Assembly: GCA_022563255.1 (NCBI GenBank)
Contig: JADFNS010000018.1
Span: 1-60,071 of the forward strand
Direction of reading: 5' to 3'
Source of the DNA: Pseudomonadota bacterium
GTDB lineage: Bacteria > Pseudomonadota > Gammaproteobacteria > Steroidobacterales > Woeseiaceae
DNA length: 60,071 nt
Part shown: positions 7,925 through 16,016 of the stretch, one piece after another
Numbering within the stretch: the first letter of the stretch is position 1
Layout of the letters: every line of letters starts with the position of its first letter
Notes under the pieces: generated by a model
The model's input: the letters and a program-made list of their open reading frames with translations, nothing else
The model's database searches: none
What the model was told of the DNA's origin: nothing
Translations under genes and position numbers: made by a program

Positions 7925-8389
7925 GTGCTAAGAATCAGCAGACTCACCGATTACGGAACCGTTTTACTCGCCCATTTGGCGGCAAACCACGGCCTTGTTT
8001 GCAGTGCAGCAGAAGTGGCGGCAACCACAGGGATTAGCTTGCCGACGGTCAGTAAATTGCTCAAATCGCTGGGGCGTGCCGGGCTTGTCGTTTCCACGCG
8101 AGGGGCGAACGGCGGCTACCAGTTATCCCGGGACCCTCGCAAGATCAGTGCGGCCGACGTGATCGACGCGCTGGAGGGACCTATTTCCATCACCGAGTGC
8201 AGTTCAAGAAACAGCCGCTGCGAACACGAGGGGATTTGCACGGTCGGTGGTGCGTGGCAGCGAGTCAATACCGCAATCCGTCGCGCCCTCGAAGATGTCT
8301 CCTTGATCGATTTACTTCGCGGCAGCACCCCGGCGCCACGATTCCGATTCGCCGGATTGCCTGTCACCGTCGAAAAAAAACCGTTTTAA
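7925..8389 (+). CDS. Rrf2-family Fe-S cluster regulator of the suf operon
   Basis: This 154-residue winged-helix regulator has the Rrf2 pattern: LTDYGTVLLAHLA, ISLPTVSKLLKSLGRAGLV and the wing STRGANGGYQLSR. It is the SUF-associated relative of IscR. Cysteines at 92, 99 and 105 match the IscR cluster ligands 92, 98 and 104 closely, so a labile Fe-S cluster is likely to control DNA binding. The start is GTG at 7925 with cggag upstream; an ATG at 7902 is out of frame. It is the first gene of the suf operon, 17 bases before sufB, and lies just after a matching palindrome. Confidence 0.9.
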   Translation: MLRISRLTDYGTVLLAHLAANHGLVCSAAEVAATTGISLPTVSKLLKSLGRAGLVVSTRGANGGYQLSRDPRKISAADVIDALEGPISITECSSRNSRCEHEGICTVGGAWQRVNTAIRRALEDVSLIDLLRGSTPAPRFRFAGLPVTVEKKPF

Positions 8390-8406
8390 CCACCAAGTGA
8401 TCTCCA

Positions 8407-9849
8407 ATGACCTCTCAAAATATTGAAAGCTTTGTAAACCAGCGCTATCAACACGGTTTCGTCACCGACATAGCAACAGAAAGCCTGCCACCCGGGTTGG
8501 ACGAAGGCGTCGTGCGGGCTATTTCGGCACGCAAGGATGAGCCCGAATTTATGCTCGAGTGGCGTTTGCAGGCCTACCGGCAGTGGCTGGACATGAAGGA
8601 ACCCAAGTGGCCACACCTCCACTACAAACCCGTCAAGTTTGACGAAATATCCTACTACGCGGCGCCAAAATCCGACGCAGATCGCCCGAAGAGTCTGGAT
8701 GAAGTCGATCCGAAATTATTGGAGACCTACGAAAAGCTGGGCATCCCTCTGCACGAACGCGCCAAGCTCGCTGGCGTCGCCGTCGATGCCGTGTTCGACA
8801 GCGTGTCGGTCGCTACGACATTCAAGGAAAAATTGTTTGAAGTCGGCGTCATCTTCTGTTCATTCTCCGAAGCCGTACGCGAACATCCGGAACTCATCAG
8901 GAAATACCTGGGCAGCGTTGTACCGAGACGCGACAACTTTTATGCAGCGCTCAATTCGGCGGTCTTCAGCGACGGATCTTTCGTTTACATACCAAAGGGC
9001 GTCCGTTGCCCGATGGAGCTTTCCACTTACTTTCGCATTAACGCCGCCAATACCGGCCAATTCGAACGCACGCTGATCATTGCCGACGAAGGCAGCCACG
9101 TCAGTTACCTCGAGGGCTGCACGGCGCCGATGCGCGACGAAAATCAGTTGCATGCGGCAGTCGTCGAACTGATCGCTCTCAAAGACGCCGAAATCAAATA
9201 CTCGACGGTCCAGAACTGGTATCCGGGCGATGAGAACGGCGTTGGCGGCATTTTCAACTTCGTGACCAAGCGCGGCGACTGCCGCGGCGACAATTCCAAG
9301 ATCTCGTGGACACAGGTGGAAACGGGTTCGGCGATTACCTGGAAATATCCCAGCTGTCTGTTACGCGGCGATAACTCGGTCGGCGCGTTCTACTCGGTCG
9401 CCGTTGTCAACAACATGCAGCAAGCCGATACCGGCACGAAGATGATCCATATTGGCAAGAATACTCGCAGCACAATCGTCTCAAAGGGAATTTCTGCCGG
9501 CCGCGCGCAAAACACCTATCGCGGACTCGTCAAGGTTATGCCGCAGGCGCATGGCGCGCGCAATCACACGCAATGCGACTCTCTTTTGATCGGCAAGCAG
9601 TGCGGCGCCCACACCTTCCCTTATATGGAAATCAAGAATTCATCGGCAAAAATAGAACACGAGGCGACCACATCGAAAATCTCGGCCGATCAGCTGTTCT
9701 ATTGCCGACAACGCGGCCTCTCTGAAGAAGACGCGGTCAACATGATTGTCAACGGCTTCTGCAGGGAAGTCTTCAAGGAATTACCCATGGAATTCGCAGT
9801 CGAGGCGCAGGCGTTGTTGAACGTCAGTCTCGAAGGCGCGATCGGATAA
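8407..9849 (+). CDS. sufB: Fe-S cluster scaffold subunit SufB
   Basis: SufB is the core scaffold of the SufBCD complex that builds Fe-S clusters in the cytoplasm. The 480-residue protein is full length and contains the family segments [56 protein letters not shown]-type beta-helix core strands and the end [20 protein letters not shown] with [19 protein letters not shown]. It is followed after nine bases by sufC. Confidence 0.98.
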   Translation: MTSQNIESFVNQRYQHGFVTDIATESLPPGLDEGVVRAISARKDEPEFMLEWRLQAYRQWLDMKEPKWPHLHYKPVKFDEISYYAAPKSDADRPKSLDEVDPKLLETYEKLGIPLHERAKLAGVAVDAVFDSVSVATTFKEKLFEVGVIFCSFSEAVREHPELIRKYLGSVVPRRDNFYAALNSAVFSDGSFVYIPKGVRCPMELSTYFRINAANTGQFERTLIIADEGSHVSYLEGCTAPMRDENQLHAAVVELIALKDAEIKYSTVQNWYPGDENGVGGIFNFVTKRGDCRGDNSKISWTQVETGSAITWKYPSCLLRGDNSVGAFYSVAVVNNMQQADTGTKMIHIGKNTRSTIVSKGISAGRAQNTYRGLVKVMPQAHGARNHTQCDSLLIGKQCGAHTFPYMEIKNSSAKIEHEATTSKISADQLFYCRQRGLSEEDAVNMIVNGFCREVFKELPMEFAVEAQALLNVSLEGAIG

Positions 9850-9858
9850 CGATAGGAA

Positions 9859-10611
9859 ATGCTCGAAATCAACAACCTGAAGTGCCGCATCGGCGACACC
9901 GAAATTCTTCGCGGCCTGTCACTGACGGTCAATGCCGGCGAAGTACACGCCATCATGGGACCGAACGGCTCGGGCAAGAGCACGTTGGCGCTGGTCATCG
10001 CAGGTCACGAAGATTATGTCGTCACCGGGGGCGACGTGACCTACAACGGGAAAAATCTTCTGGATCTGGATCCCGAGGAACGCGCTCGTGAAGGTATCTT
10101 TCTGGGCTTTCAGTACCCGGTCGAGATTCCCGGCGTCAGCAATGCGAGTCTTCTCAAGGCGGCGGTCAACGCCAAGCGCAAACACCAGGGCCTGGGTGAA
10201 GTCGATGCGTTCGAGTTCCTGAAACTGGCGCGTGAGAAAATGGCTGCACTCAACATGGATCCGAAATTCCTGAATCGTGGCGTCAACGAAGGATTCTCCG
10301 GCGGCGAGAAAAAACGCAATGAGATCCTGCAAATGGCCATGTTGGAGCCCAGTCTTGCCATACTGGACGAAACGGATTCCGGACTCGACATCGACGCGCT
10401 CAAGGTTGTCGCGAAAGGTATCAACGCGTTGCGCGCCCCCGATCGCGCGATCGTGCTGGTCACGCATTACCAGCGCTTGCTGGACTACGTCGAACCCGAC
10501 TTCGTCCACGTGCTGTCGGAGGGCAGGATCGTACGTTCCGGTGACAAGACACTCGCGCTCGAACTCGAGGATAAAGGCTACGACTGGGTACGCGAGGCTG
10601 CGAGCGCATGA
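9859..10611 (+). CDS. sufC: SufC ATPase of the SufBCD complex
   Basis: SufC is the ABC-type ATPase that powers rearrangement of SufB and SufD during cluster assembly. The 250-residue protein has Walker A GPNGSGKSTLA, the SufC-specific FLGFQYPVEIPGVSN, signature FSGGEKKRNEI and Walker B LAILDETDSGLDIDALK, then the H-loop VTHYQRLL. It has a good ribosome site (taggaa) and its stop overlaps the sufD ATG. Confidence 0.98.
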   Translation: MLEINNLKCRIGDTEILRGLSLTVNAGEVHAIMGPNGSGKSTLALVIAGHEDYVVTGGDVTYNGKNLLDLDPEERAREGIFLGFQYPVEIPGVSNASLLKAAVNAKRKHQGLGEVDAFEFLKLAREKMAALNMDPKFLNRGVNEGFSGGEKKRNEILQMAMLEPSLAILDETDSGLDIDALKVVAKGINALRAPDRAIVLVTHYQRLLDYVEPDFVHVLSEGRIVRSGDKTLALELEDKGYDWVREAASA

Positions 10612-11882
10612 AGCGGCCGTCATTATCGATGGCAGGCCTCCGCGACGCAGTGCGGAGCATGCCAGATGACTCACTGACGGCTATCCGCGAGGCGGCATTG
10701 GCCAACCTGGACGAGCATGGCCTGCCGACCGTGCGCGACGAGGACTGGAAATACACCGATCTCAGCCCGGCAATCGATATCAGTAATCGCTGGTTCGCCG
10801 CTGGCGCCACCTCGACGTCAACGGATTCGCTGGCTGCCTCTATTGAAGCCCTCACATCCTCTATCGATGCAAACTGGCTGGTTATCGCCAACGGCATCAT
10901 CGACACGTCGCATTATGAGGAGACCGCAGGCGTCGACATCGGGCGTTTCAGCGATAACGCCGCACCGTTCGTCCTGGACAGGCCGCTGGCGGACCTCAAC
11001 GCGGCACTGTTGCACGACGGCTTGCGCATTCGAATTCACGCAGCAACAGACAAACCTATTGGTATTCTTGTCGTTGACGAAACCTGCGAAGCGGCGGTCG
11101 TTACCCAGGTGAGTATCGAAATCGAGATCGCACCGGGTTGCGACGCCCAGATTATCGAATATCATTCGTCCACCGGTAACAACGATCATTACAGCAACTC
11201 CGTCGTCGCGTTGCAGATCTCGAAGGCGGCGACCGCCAACTACGTCCGCATTCAAAACCGCCGCATCGGGCACGTTCAGACGGGCCGTATTTCCATCACC
11301 ATGGACACAGACAGCAAGCTGGCGATGGCGAGCTTCGACCTCGGTGGTGGCCTCATTCGCAACGACGTCGACATCGACCTGAGCCATCCGGGGGCCGATG
11401 CAAACTTTAACGGTCTCTATCTCGCCGGCGACGGTCAGCATATCGACAATCATACGCGGGTCGATCACCGGGTCGGCCCGGCGACTTCATCCCAGGAATA
11501 CCGCGGCATCTTAAATGGGCGCAGTCGCTGTGTCTGGAATGGCAAGGCGATCGTTCACGCAGGCGCGGACGGCAGCGATGCCAAACAGGCGAATCACAAT
11601 TTGCTGTTGTCGGACAAGGCGGAAATCGACGCCAAACCGGAACTCGAGATCTACGCCGACGAAGTGAAGTGCAGTCACGGTACGACCATAGGACAACTCG
11701 ATGACGCCGCCCTCTTCTACCTGCGCTCTCGCGGACTCGACCGGCAACAGGCTACGCACATTCTCACTCGCGCGTTCGCCGCCGATCTCGTCAGCCGCAC
11801 TCCGATACCACAGGCTCTGGAAACGATTACGGCACTCGTCGACGCGCGGCTCGCCGAGTTAATTCAGGACGGCATGTCGTGA
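10608..11882 (+). CDS. sufD: SufD subunit of the Fe-S assembly complex
   Basis: SufD pairs with SufB and helps iron entry during cluster assembly. The 424-residue protein has a poorly conserved helical N-terminal part with the DEDWKYTDLSP motif, then the beta-helix core, and a conserved end: DLSHPGADANFNGLYL, HTRVDHRVGPATSSQEYRGI, GRSRCVWNGKAIVH, ELEIYADEVKCSHGTTIGQL and ALFYLRSRGL. It overlaps sufC before it and sufS after it by a few bases. Confidence 0.97.
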   Translation: MKRPSLSMAGLRDAVRSMPDDSLTAIREAALANLDEHGLPTVRDEDWKYTDLSPAIDISNRWFAAGATSTSTDSLAASIEALTSSIDANWLVIANGIIDTSHYEETAGVDIGRFSDNAAPFVLDRPLADLNAALLHDGLRIRIHAATDKPIGILVVDETCEAAVVTQVSIEIEIAPGCDAQIIEYHSSTGNNDHYSNSVVALQISKAATANYVRIQNRRIGHVQTGRISITMDTDSKLAMASFDLGGGLIRNDVDIDLSHPGADANFNGLYLAGDGQHIDNHTRVDHRVGPATSSQEYRGILNGRSRCVWNGKAIVHAGADGSDAKQANHNLLLSDKAEIDAKPELEIYADEVKCSHGTTIGQLDDAALFYLRSRGLDRQQATHILTRAFAADLVSRTPIPQALETITALVDARLAELIQDGMS

Positions 11883-13099
11883 CACAGAATATCGCCGACT
11901 GCCGAAAAGACTTTCCAGCGCTGCAGCAAAATATCAGCGGGCGGAGTCTGGTCTATCTCGATACCGCAGCCTCAGCGCAACAGCCGGCCGCCGTTATCGA
12001 CGCCGTCGCACAATACCAGCGCGAGAATCACGCCAACGTACATCGCGGCGTGCATACGCTGAGCCATCGCGCAACAGAACTGTACGAGGGCGCACGGGAC
12101 AAGCTCCGTGCCTTTATCAACGCATCAAACCGGACTGAGATAATTTTCACCAGTGGCACAACGGAGGCGATCAATCTCGTCGCACAGAGTTACTGCCGCC
12201 CGATACTTGGCGCCGGCGATCAAATCCTGATCACATGGCTGGAGCACCACTCAAACATCGTACCGTGGCAGCTGGTTTGCGAGCAGACCGGCGCCGAACT
12301 CATTGTCGCGCCCATCAACGACGACGGCGAAGTCGGACTGGATGAACTGTACGCACTGATGAGCGATCGCGTGAAAATGCTCGCCATCGGGCACGTCTCC
12401 AACGCGCTCGGAACCGTCAATCCGGTGCGCCGGATTGTCGAACGAGCCAGGCAACACGATATTCCTGTGCTCGTAGACGGTGCGCAGGGCATGCCTCACA
12501 TGGCCGTGGACGTGCAGGGCCTGGGCTGCGATTTCTACGCGTTCTCCGGCCACAAAATGTACGGCCCGACCGGTACCGGCGTGCTCTGGGGCCGGGAGGC
12601 GTTACTTGAGGACATGCCGCCGTATCAGGGCGGTGGCGACATGATTCTCGAGGTCAGCTTCGACAACACCGTATACAACGAATTGCCTTACAAGTTCGAG
12701 GCGGGCACGCCAAATATAGCCGGAGTCATTGGACTTGGGGCCGCAGTGGATTATCTGCAATCGTTGGGCATGGAGAAAATCAGCGCTCACGAAAAACATC
12801 TGCACGACTATATGGTAAACAAACTTGAGAGCGTTGACGGCGTTCGCCTGATCGGCACCGCCGACGAAAAGGCGAGCGTCCAGTCGTTCATGCTCGACGA
12901 CATTCACCCCCACGATCTCGGGACCATTCTCGACAATCAAGGCGTCGCTATCCGAACCGGACATCATTGTGCAATGCCCGTAATGCAAAGATTCGGTTTG
13001 ACGGGAACGGCCCGCGCGTCGCTTGGGCTTTACAACAATACCGATGACATCGACTGCCTGGTGGTCGCGCTCGAAAAAGCACGGGAAATTTTCGCGTGA
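11879..13099 (+). CDS. sufS: Cysteine desulfurase SufS
   Basis: SufS is a type II PLP-dependent cysteine desulfurase that supplies sulfur for Fe-S clusters. In the 406-residue protein, the PLP lysine lies in FSGHKMYGPTG and the catalytic cysteine in RTGHHCAMPVM. HANVHRGVHTLS and the substrate-binding FEAGTPNIAGVIGLG are also present. The start is GTG in a GTGA overlap with sufD. Type II desulfurases need an activator, and in this operon SufU immediately downstream is the likely one. Confidence 0.97.
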   Translation: MTQNIADCRKDFPALQQNISGRSLVYLDTAASAQQPAAVIDAVAQYQRENHANVHRGVHTLSHRATELYEGARDKLRAFINASNRTEIIFTSGTTEAINLVAQSYCRPILGAGDQILITWLEHHSNIVPWQLVCEQTGAELIVAPINDDGEVGLDELYALMSDRVKMLAIGHVSNALGTVNPVRRIVERARQHDIPVLVDGAQGMPHMAVDVQGLGCDFYAFSGHKMYGPTGTGVLWGREALLEDMPPYQGGGDMILEVSFDNTVYNELPYKFEAGTPNIAGVIGLGAAVDYLQSLGMEKISAHEKHLHDYMVNKLESVDGVRLIGTADEKASVQSFMLDDIHPHDLGTILDNQGVAIRTGHHCAMPVMQRFGLTGTARASLGLYNNTDDIDCLVVALEKAREIFA

Positions 13100-13575
13100 A
13101 TTACACGCTAGCCAAAGACGAGCTACAGGACTTGTATCGGGAGCTGATTCTCGATCACGCGCGCACGCCGCGTAACTTCCGGCGGCTGGCTAACGCGACG
13201 CATACGGCCACCGGAATCAACGCCCTCTGCGGCGACAAACTGCACCTGTACCTGGTCGTCGATGCAAACGACCGTGTTGTCGAGACCAGCTTCGAAGGTT
13301 CCGGGTGCGCCATTTCGATGGCCTCTGCGTCCCTGCTAACCGAAACCATCTCCGACATGTCCGTCGCGGACGCCAACGCTTGTTTCGAAACCGTGACGCG
13401 TCATCTGACACGGCCGCCCAATGGCGACGGTGAAGCGACAGAGTTCACCTTCGAAAAATTAAGGGCTTTCGACGGCGTCCGAAAATATCCGTCGCGCGTA
13501 AAGTGCGCGACGCTCGCGTGGCACGCTCTGCATGCGGCCCTCAATCATTCCAATTCACCGGCGACCACGGAGTAA
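13096..13575 (+). CDS. sufU: SufU-type sulfur transfer protein (IscU-like fold)
   Basis: SufU accepts sulfur from SufS through a zinc-coordinated site and passes it to SufBCD. The 159-residue protein shows LYRELILDHARTPRN, Cys45 with Asp47 in NALCGD, Cys71 in GSGCAISMASASLL and Cys137 in RVKCATLAW. These are the four conserved ligands of the SufU/IscU fold. It carries an insert between the second and third cysteine regions, typical of SufU rather than IscU. It begins with GTG overlapping the sufS stop. No sufE is present, which agrees with SufU as the desulfurase partner. Confidence 0.93.
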   Translation: MNYTLAKDELQDLYRELILDHARTPRNFRRLANATHTATGINALCGDKLHLYLVVDANDRVVETSFEGSGCAISMASASLLTETISDMSVADANACFETVTRHLTRPPNGDGEATEFTFEKLRAFDGVRKYPSRVKCATLAWHALHAALNHSNSPATTE

Positions 13576-13583
13576 CATTCCCC

Positions 13584-14135
13584 ATGTTCGGTCATACCAA
13601 CGAACCATTTTCTCTTGCACGCGACGTGAAGGCCATTATCATTCCGGCTGGCGATGAAGTGACCTTACGCGAAGGCACCAGCGGCTTCATCACGCAGGCT
13701 CTGGGCGGCAGCTTCACTATTTACGTCGAAGGCAATTTATTTCGTGTCTCTGGACTCGATGCCGACGCGCTCGGAAAAGACCCCGTGTCAGTACCCAAAG
13801 TTCCGGACAACGCTACCGATTCGGACATTGAGGCCGTCATATGGGAACAGTTGAAAACCTGCTACGACCCTGAAATTCCGGTTGATATCGTCAATCTTGG
13901 GCTGGTTTATCGCTGCGATATTACGGCGCTTGGCAACGGTCAGCGCGCCGTCAGCGTGGACATGACGCTGACCGCTCCGGGCTGCGGCATGGGCGAAGTG
14001 CTTGTTGCCGACGCTCGTGAGAAGATAGCGATCGTACCGACGGTGAGCGACGTCATCGTAGAGCTGGTATTCGACCCACCCTGGGATGTCAGCATGATGT
14101 CCGACGAGGCAAGATTGCAGACAGGTTTAATGTAG
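13584..14135 (+). CDS. sufT: Fe-S assembly protein SufT (MIP18/DUF59 domain)
   Basis: SufT is an accessory factor in Fe-S protein maturation with a MIP18-like domain. The 183-residue protein has an N-terminal region typical of the long SufT form (EVTLREGTSGFITQALGGSF). It is followed by a DUF59 domain: IWEQLKTCYDPEIPVDIVNL, VDMTLTAPGCGMGE with the conserved cysteine, and VELVFDPPWDVSMMSDEAR. The ATG at 13584 lies eight bases after sufU. An in-frame extension back to 13503 is only sufU read in another frame. It closes the suf operon. Confidence 0.93.
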   Translation: MFGHTNEPFSLARDVKAIIIPAGDEVTLREGTSGFITQALGGSFTIYVEGNLFRVSGLDADALGKDPVSVPKVPDNATDSDIEAVIWEQLKTCYDPEIPVDIVNLGLVYRCDITALGNGQRAVSVDMTLTAPGCGMGEVLVADAREKIAIVPTVSDVIVELVFDPPWDVSMMSDEARLQTGLM

Positions 14136-14159
14136 ATTTTAGTTTTTCGCCTTAACTCT

Positions 14160-14654
14160 ATGAAAATCTTGACCTTAGTTAGGCATGCAAAATCTGACTG
14201 GAAAAATTCGACGCTGACGGACCGGCAGCGTCCGCTCAACAAGCGCGGTGAGCGAGATGCGCCAGTGATGGGACGACGCATCGTGGACCACGGCATTCGA
14301 CCGTCGCTTATCATAGTCAGCCCGGCAGTCAGGGCCTGGACAACTGCGACTCTGATCGCCCGGGAAATCAATTACCCGTTCGAATTCCTGCAACGTGAGG
14401 ACGCGCTGTATCTCGCGTCTCTCGATGATCTGCTCGCAGCCGTGATGGCGCAGGACGACGGTTTCAATAGCCTGATGGTCGTCGCACACAATCCGGGCCT
14501 CACCCAATTCGCCGATTATCTGTCGCCGGGGATCACCGCTAATTTACCAACGGCCGGTGTGGTATCGGTGCAAATCGAGCAGGATGACTGGAATCTGTAC
14601 GAGCGCCCGCAATGTGAGCTGCTCGTCCATGACTACCCGAAACTTGGATCCTGA
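14160..14654 (+). CDS. SixA-like histidine phosphatase
   Basis: This 164-residue member of the histidine phosphatase superfamily has the catalytic LVRHAKSDW, an LNKRGERDAP segment and the second catalytic histidine in LMVVAHNPGLTQFADYL. This is the SixA subgroup, which in E. coli removes phosphate from phosphohistidine in the nitrogen phosphotransferase system; the substrate here is unknown. The gene is 24 bases after sufT, but the gap is AT-rich with no obvious ribosome site. Whether it shares the suf transcript is unclear. Confidence 0.85.
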   Translation: MKILTLVRHAKSDWKNSTLTDRQRPLNKRGERDAPVMGRRIVDHGIRPSLIIVSPAVRAWTTATLIAREINYPFEFLQREDALYLASLDDLLAAVMAQDDGFNSLMVVAHNPGLTQFADYLSPGITANLPTAGVVSVQIEQDDWNLYERPQCELLVHDYPKLGS

Positions 14655-14657
14655 TTC

Positions 14658-16016
14658 TCAGCACTCAGGCACGTTGACAGCAAGCCCGCCCTGCGACGTT
14701 TCTTTGTAACGCGACGACATATCGACGCCGGTCTGGCGCATGGTTTCGATGACCTGATCCAGCGTAACTTTGTGCGTGCCATCGCCGTGCATCGCCAGCT
14801 TGGCTGCGTTGATCGCTTTCACCGCGCCCATCGCGTTGCGTTCGATGCACGGAATCTGCACCAGCCCGCCGATCGGGTCGCAGGTCAGCCCGAGATTGTG
14901 TTCCATGCCGATCTCAGCGGCCTCTTCAATGTGATCGTTCGAGCCGCCGAATGTCGCCGCGAGTCCGGCCGCCGCCATTGAGCAAGCGACGCCGACTTCT
15001 CCCTGGCAGCCCATTTCCGCGCCCGAGATGGAGGCGTTGATTTTGTAGAGGATGCCAATAGCCCCCGCTGTCAGCAGAAACTTCCGCACACCTGCCTCGT
15101 CGGCCCCCGGAATAAAGCGTTCATAGAACATCAGCACGGCAGGAATGATGCCGGCAGCACCGTTGGTTGGCGAGGTAACGACGCGTCCGCCGGCAGCGTT
15201 CTCCTCGTTGACGGCGATTGCGAACGCATTGACCCATTCCAGTGAATCCAGGGGCGACGGCGCCGCGCGCCCCAGGAGATTCTTATTCAATTTCGCGGCT
15301 CTTCGAAGGACGGCCATTTTGCCGGGCAATACGCCTTCGGTGCGCAAGCCGCGTTCTATGCAAGCACTCATCGCTTGCCAGATCGCCGCGATGCGCCGAT
15401 CAACTTCCTCGCCGTCGCGCCACGACGTTTCATTCCGATAGACAAGTTCAGCGATGCTCAGATCGCTGTCGGCCGCTTGCCGCAATAGCGACGCGCAGGA
15501 ATCGAATGGCAAGGGCGGCTCGCCTGCCTGCATGTCAGGTTCCGGCTCATCGTTGCGGGCGATAAAGCCACCGCCCAAGGAATAGAACAATTCCTGTATC
15601 AGTACTTTGCCATCCGCCGAACGCGCGGTAAATCGCATCCCGTTCGTGTGCCGCGGCAGCTTTTCGCGCAAGTCAAAAATCAACTGCGCCTGCGGGTCGA
15701 AGTCCAGCGCCCCGATCTTCGGCACGTCAATCGACTTGCGCGAATGTATGGCCCGCAGGAGACCGTCCACGGCATCCGGATCGATCGTGTCGGGCGTGCA
15801 GCCGGACAGCCCCAGCAGCACCGCAGAATCGGTACCATGACCCTTGCCGGTCCACGCCAAAGAGCCATGCAATGACACCTCGATACTGGCAACCTCGGAT
15901 GCCACGTCAACCAAACCAGCGACGAACGCGCCGGCGGCCTTCATCGGGCCAACGGTATGCGAGCTTGACGGTCCGATGCCGATCTTGAAGATATCGAAAA
16001 TGCTGATTGCGGCCAT
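14658..16016 (-). CDS. sdaA: L-serine dehydratase, single-chain [4Fe-4S] type
   Basis: This enzyme deaminates L-serine to pyruvate and ammonia using a [4Fe-4S] cluster. The 452-residue protein holds both domains. The N-terminal beta part has SIFDIFKIGIGPSSSHTVGP. The C-terminal alpha part has cluster cysteines in MGCQGEVGVACSMA and LTCDPIGGLVQIPCIERN and ends at VPEC, a penultimate-cysteine tail known to reach the cluster in family members. The ATG at 16016 overlaps the putA stop (TGATG), so the two are probably co-translated. Together they feed serine and proline carbon into central metabolism. Confidence 0.95.
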   Translation of the reverse strand: MAAISIFDIFKIGIGPSSSHTVGPMKAAGAFVAGLVDVASEVASIEVSLHGSLAWTGKGHGTDSAVLLGLSGCTPDTIDPDAVDGLLRAIHSRKSIDVPKIGALDFDPQAQLIFDLREKLPRHTNGMRFTARSADGKVLIQELFYSLGGGFIARNDEPEPDMQAGEPPLPFDSCASLLRQAADSDLSIAELVYRNETSWRDGEEVDRRIAAIWQAMSACIERGLRTEGVLPGKMAVLRRAAKLNKNLLGRAAPSPLDSLEWVNAFAIAVNEENAAGGRVVTSPTNGAAGIIPAVLMFYERFIPGADEAGVRKFLLTAGAIGILYKINASISGAEMGCQGEVGVACSMAAAGLAATFGGSNDHIEEAAEIGMEHNLGLTCDPIGGLVQIPCIERNAMGAVKAINAAKLAMHGDGTHKVTLDQVIETMRQTGVDMSSRYKETSQGGLAVNVPEC

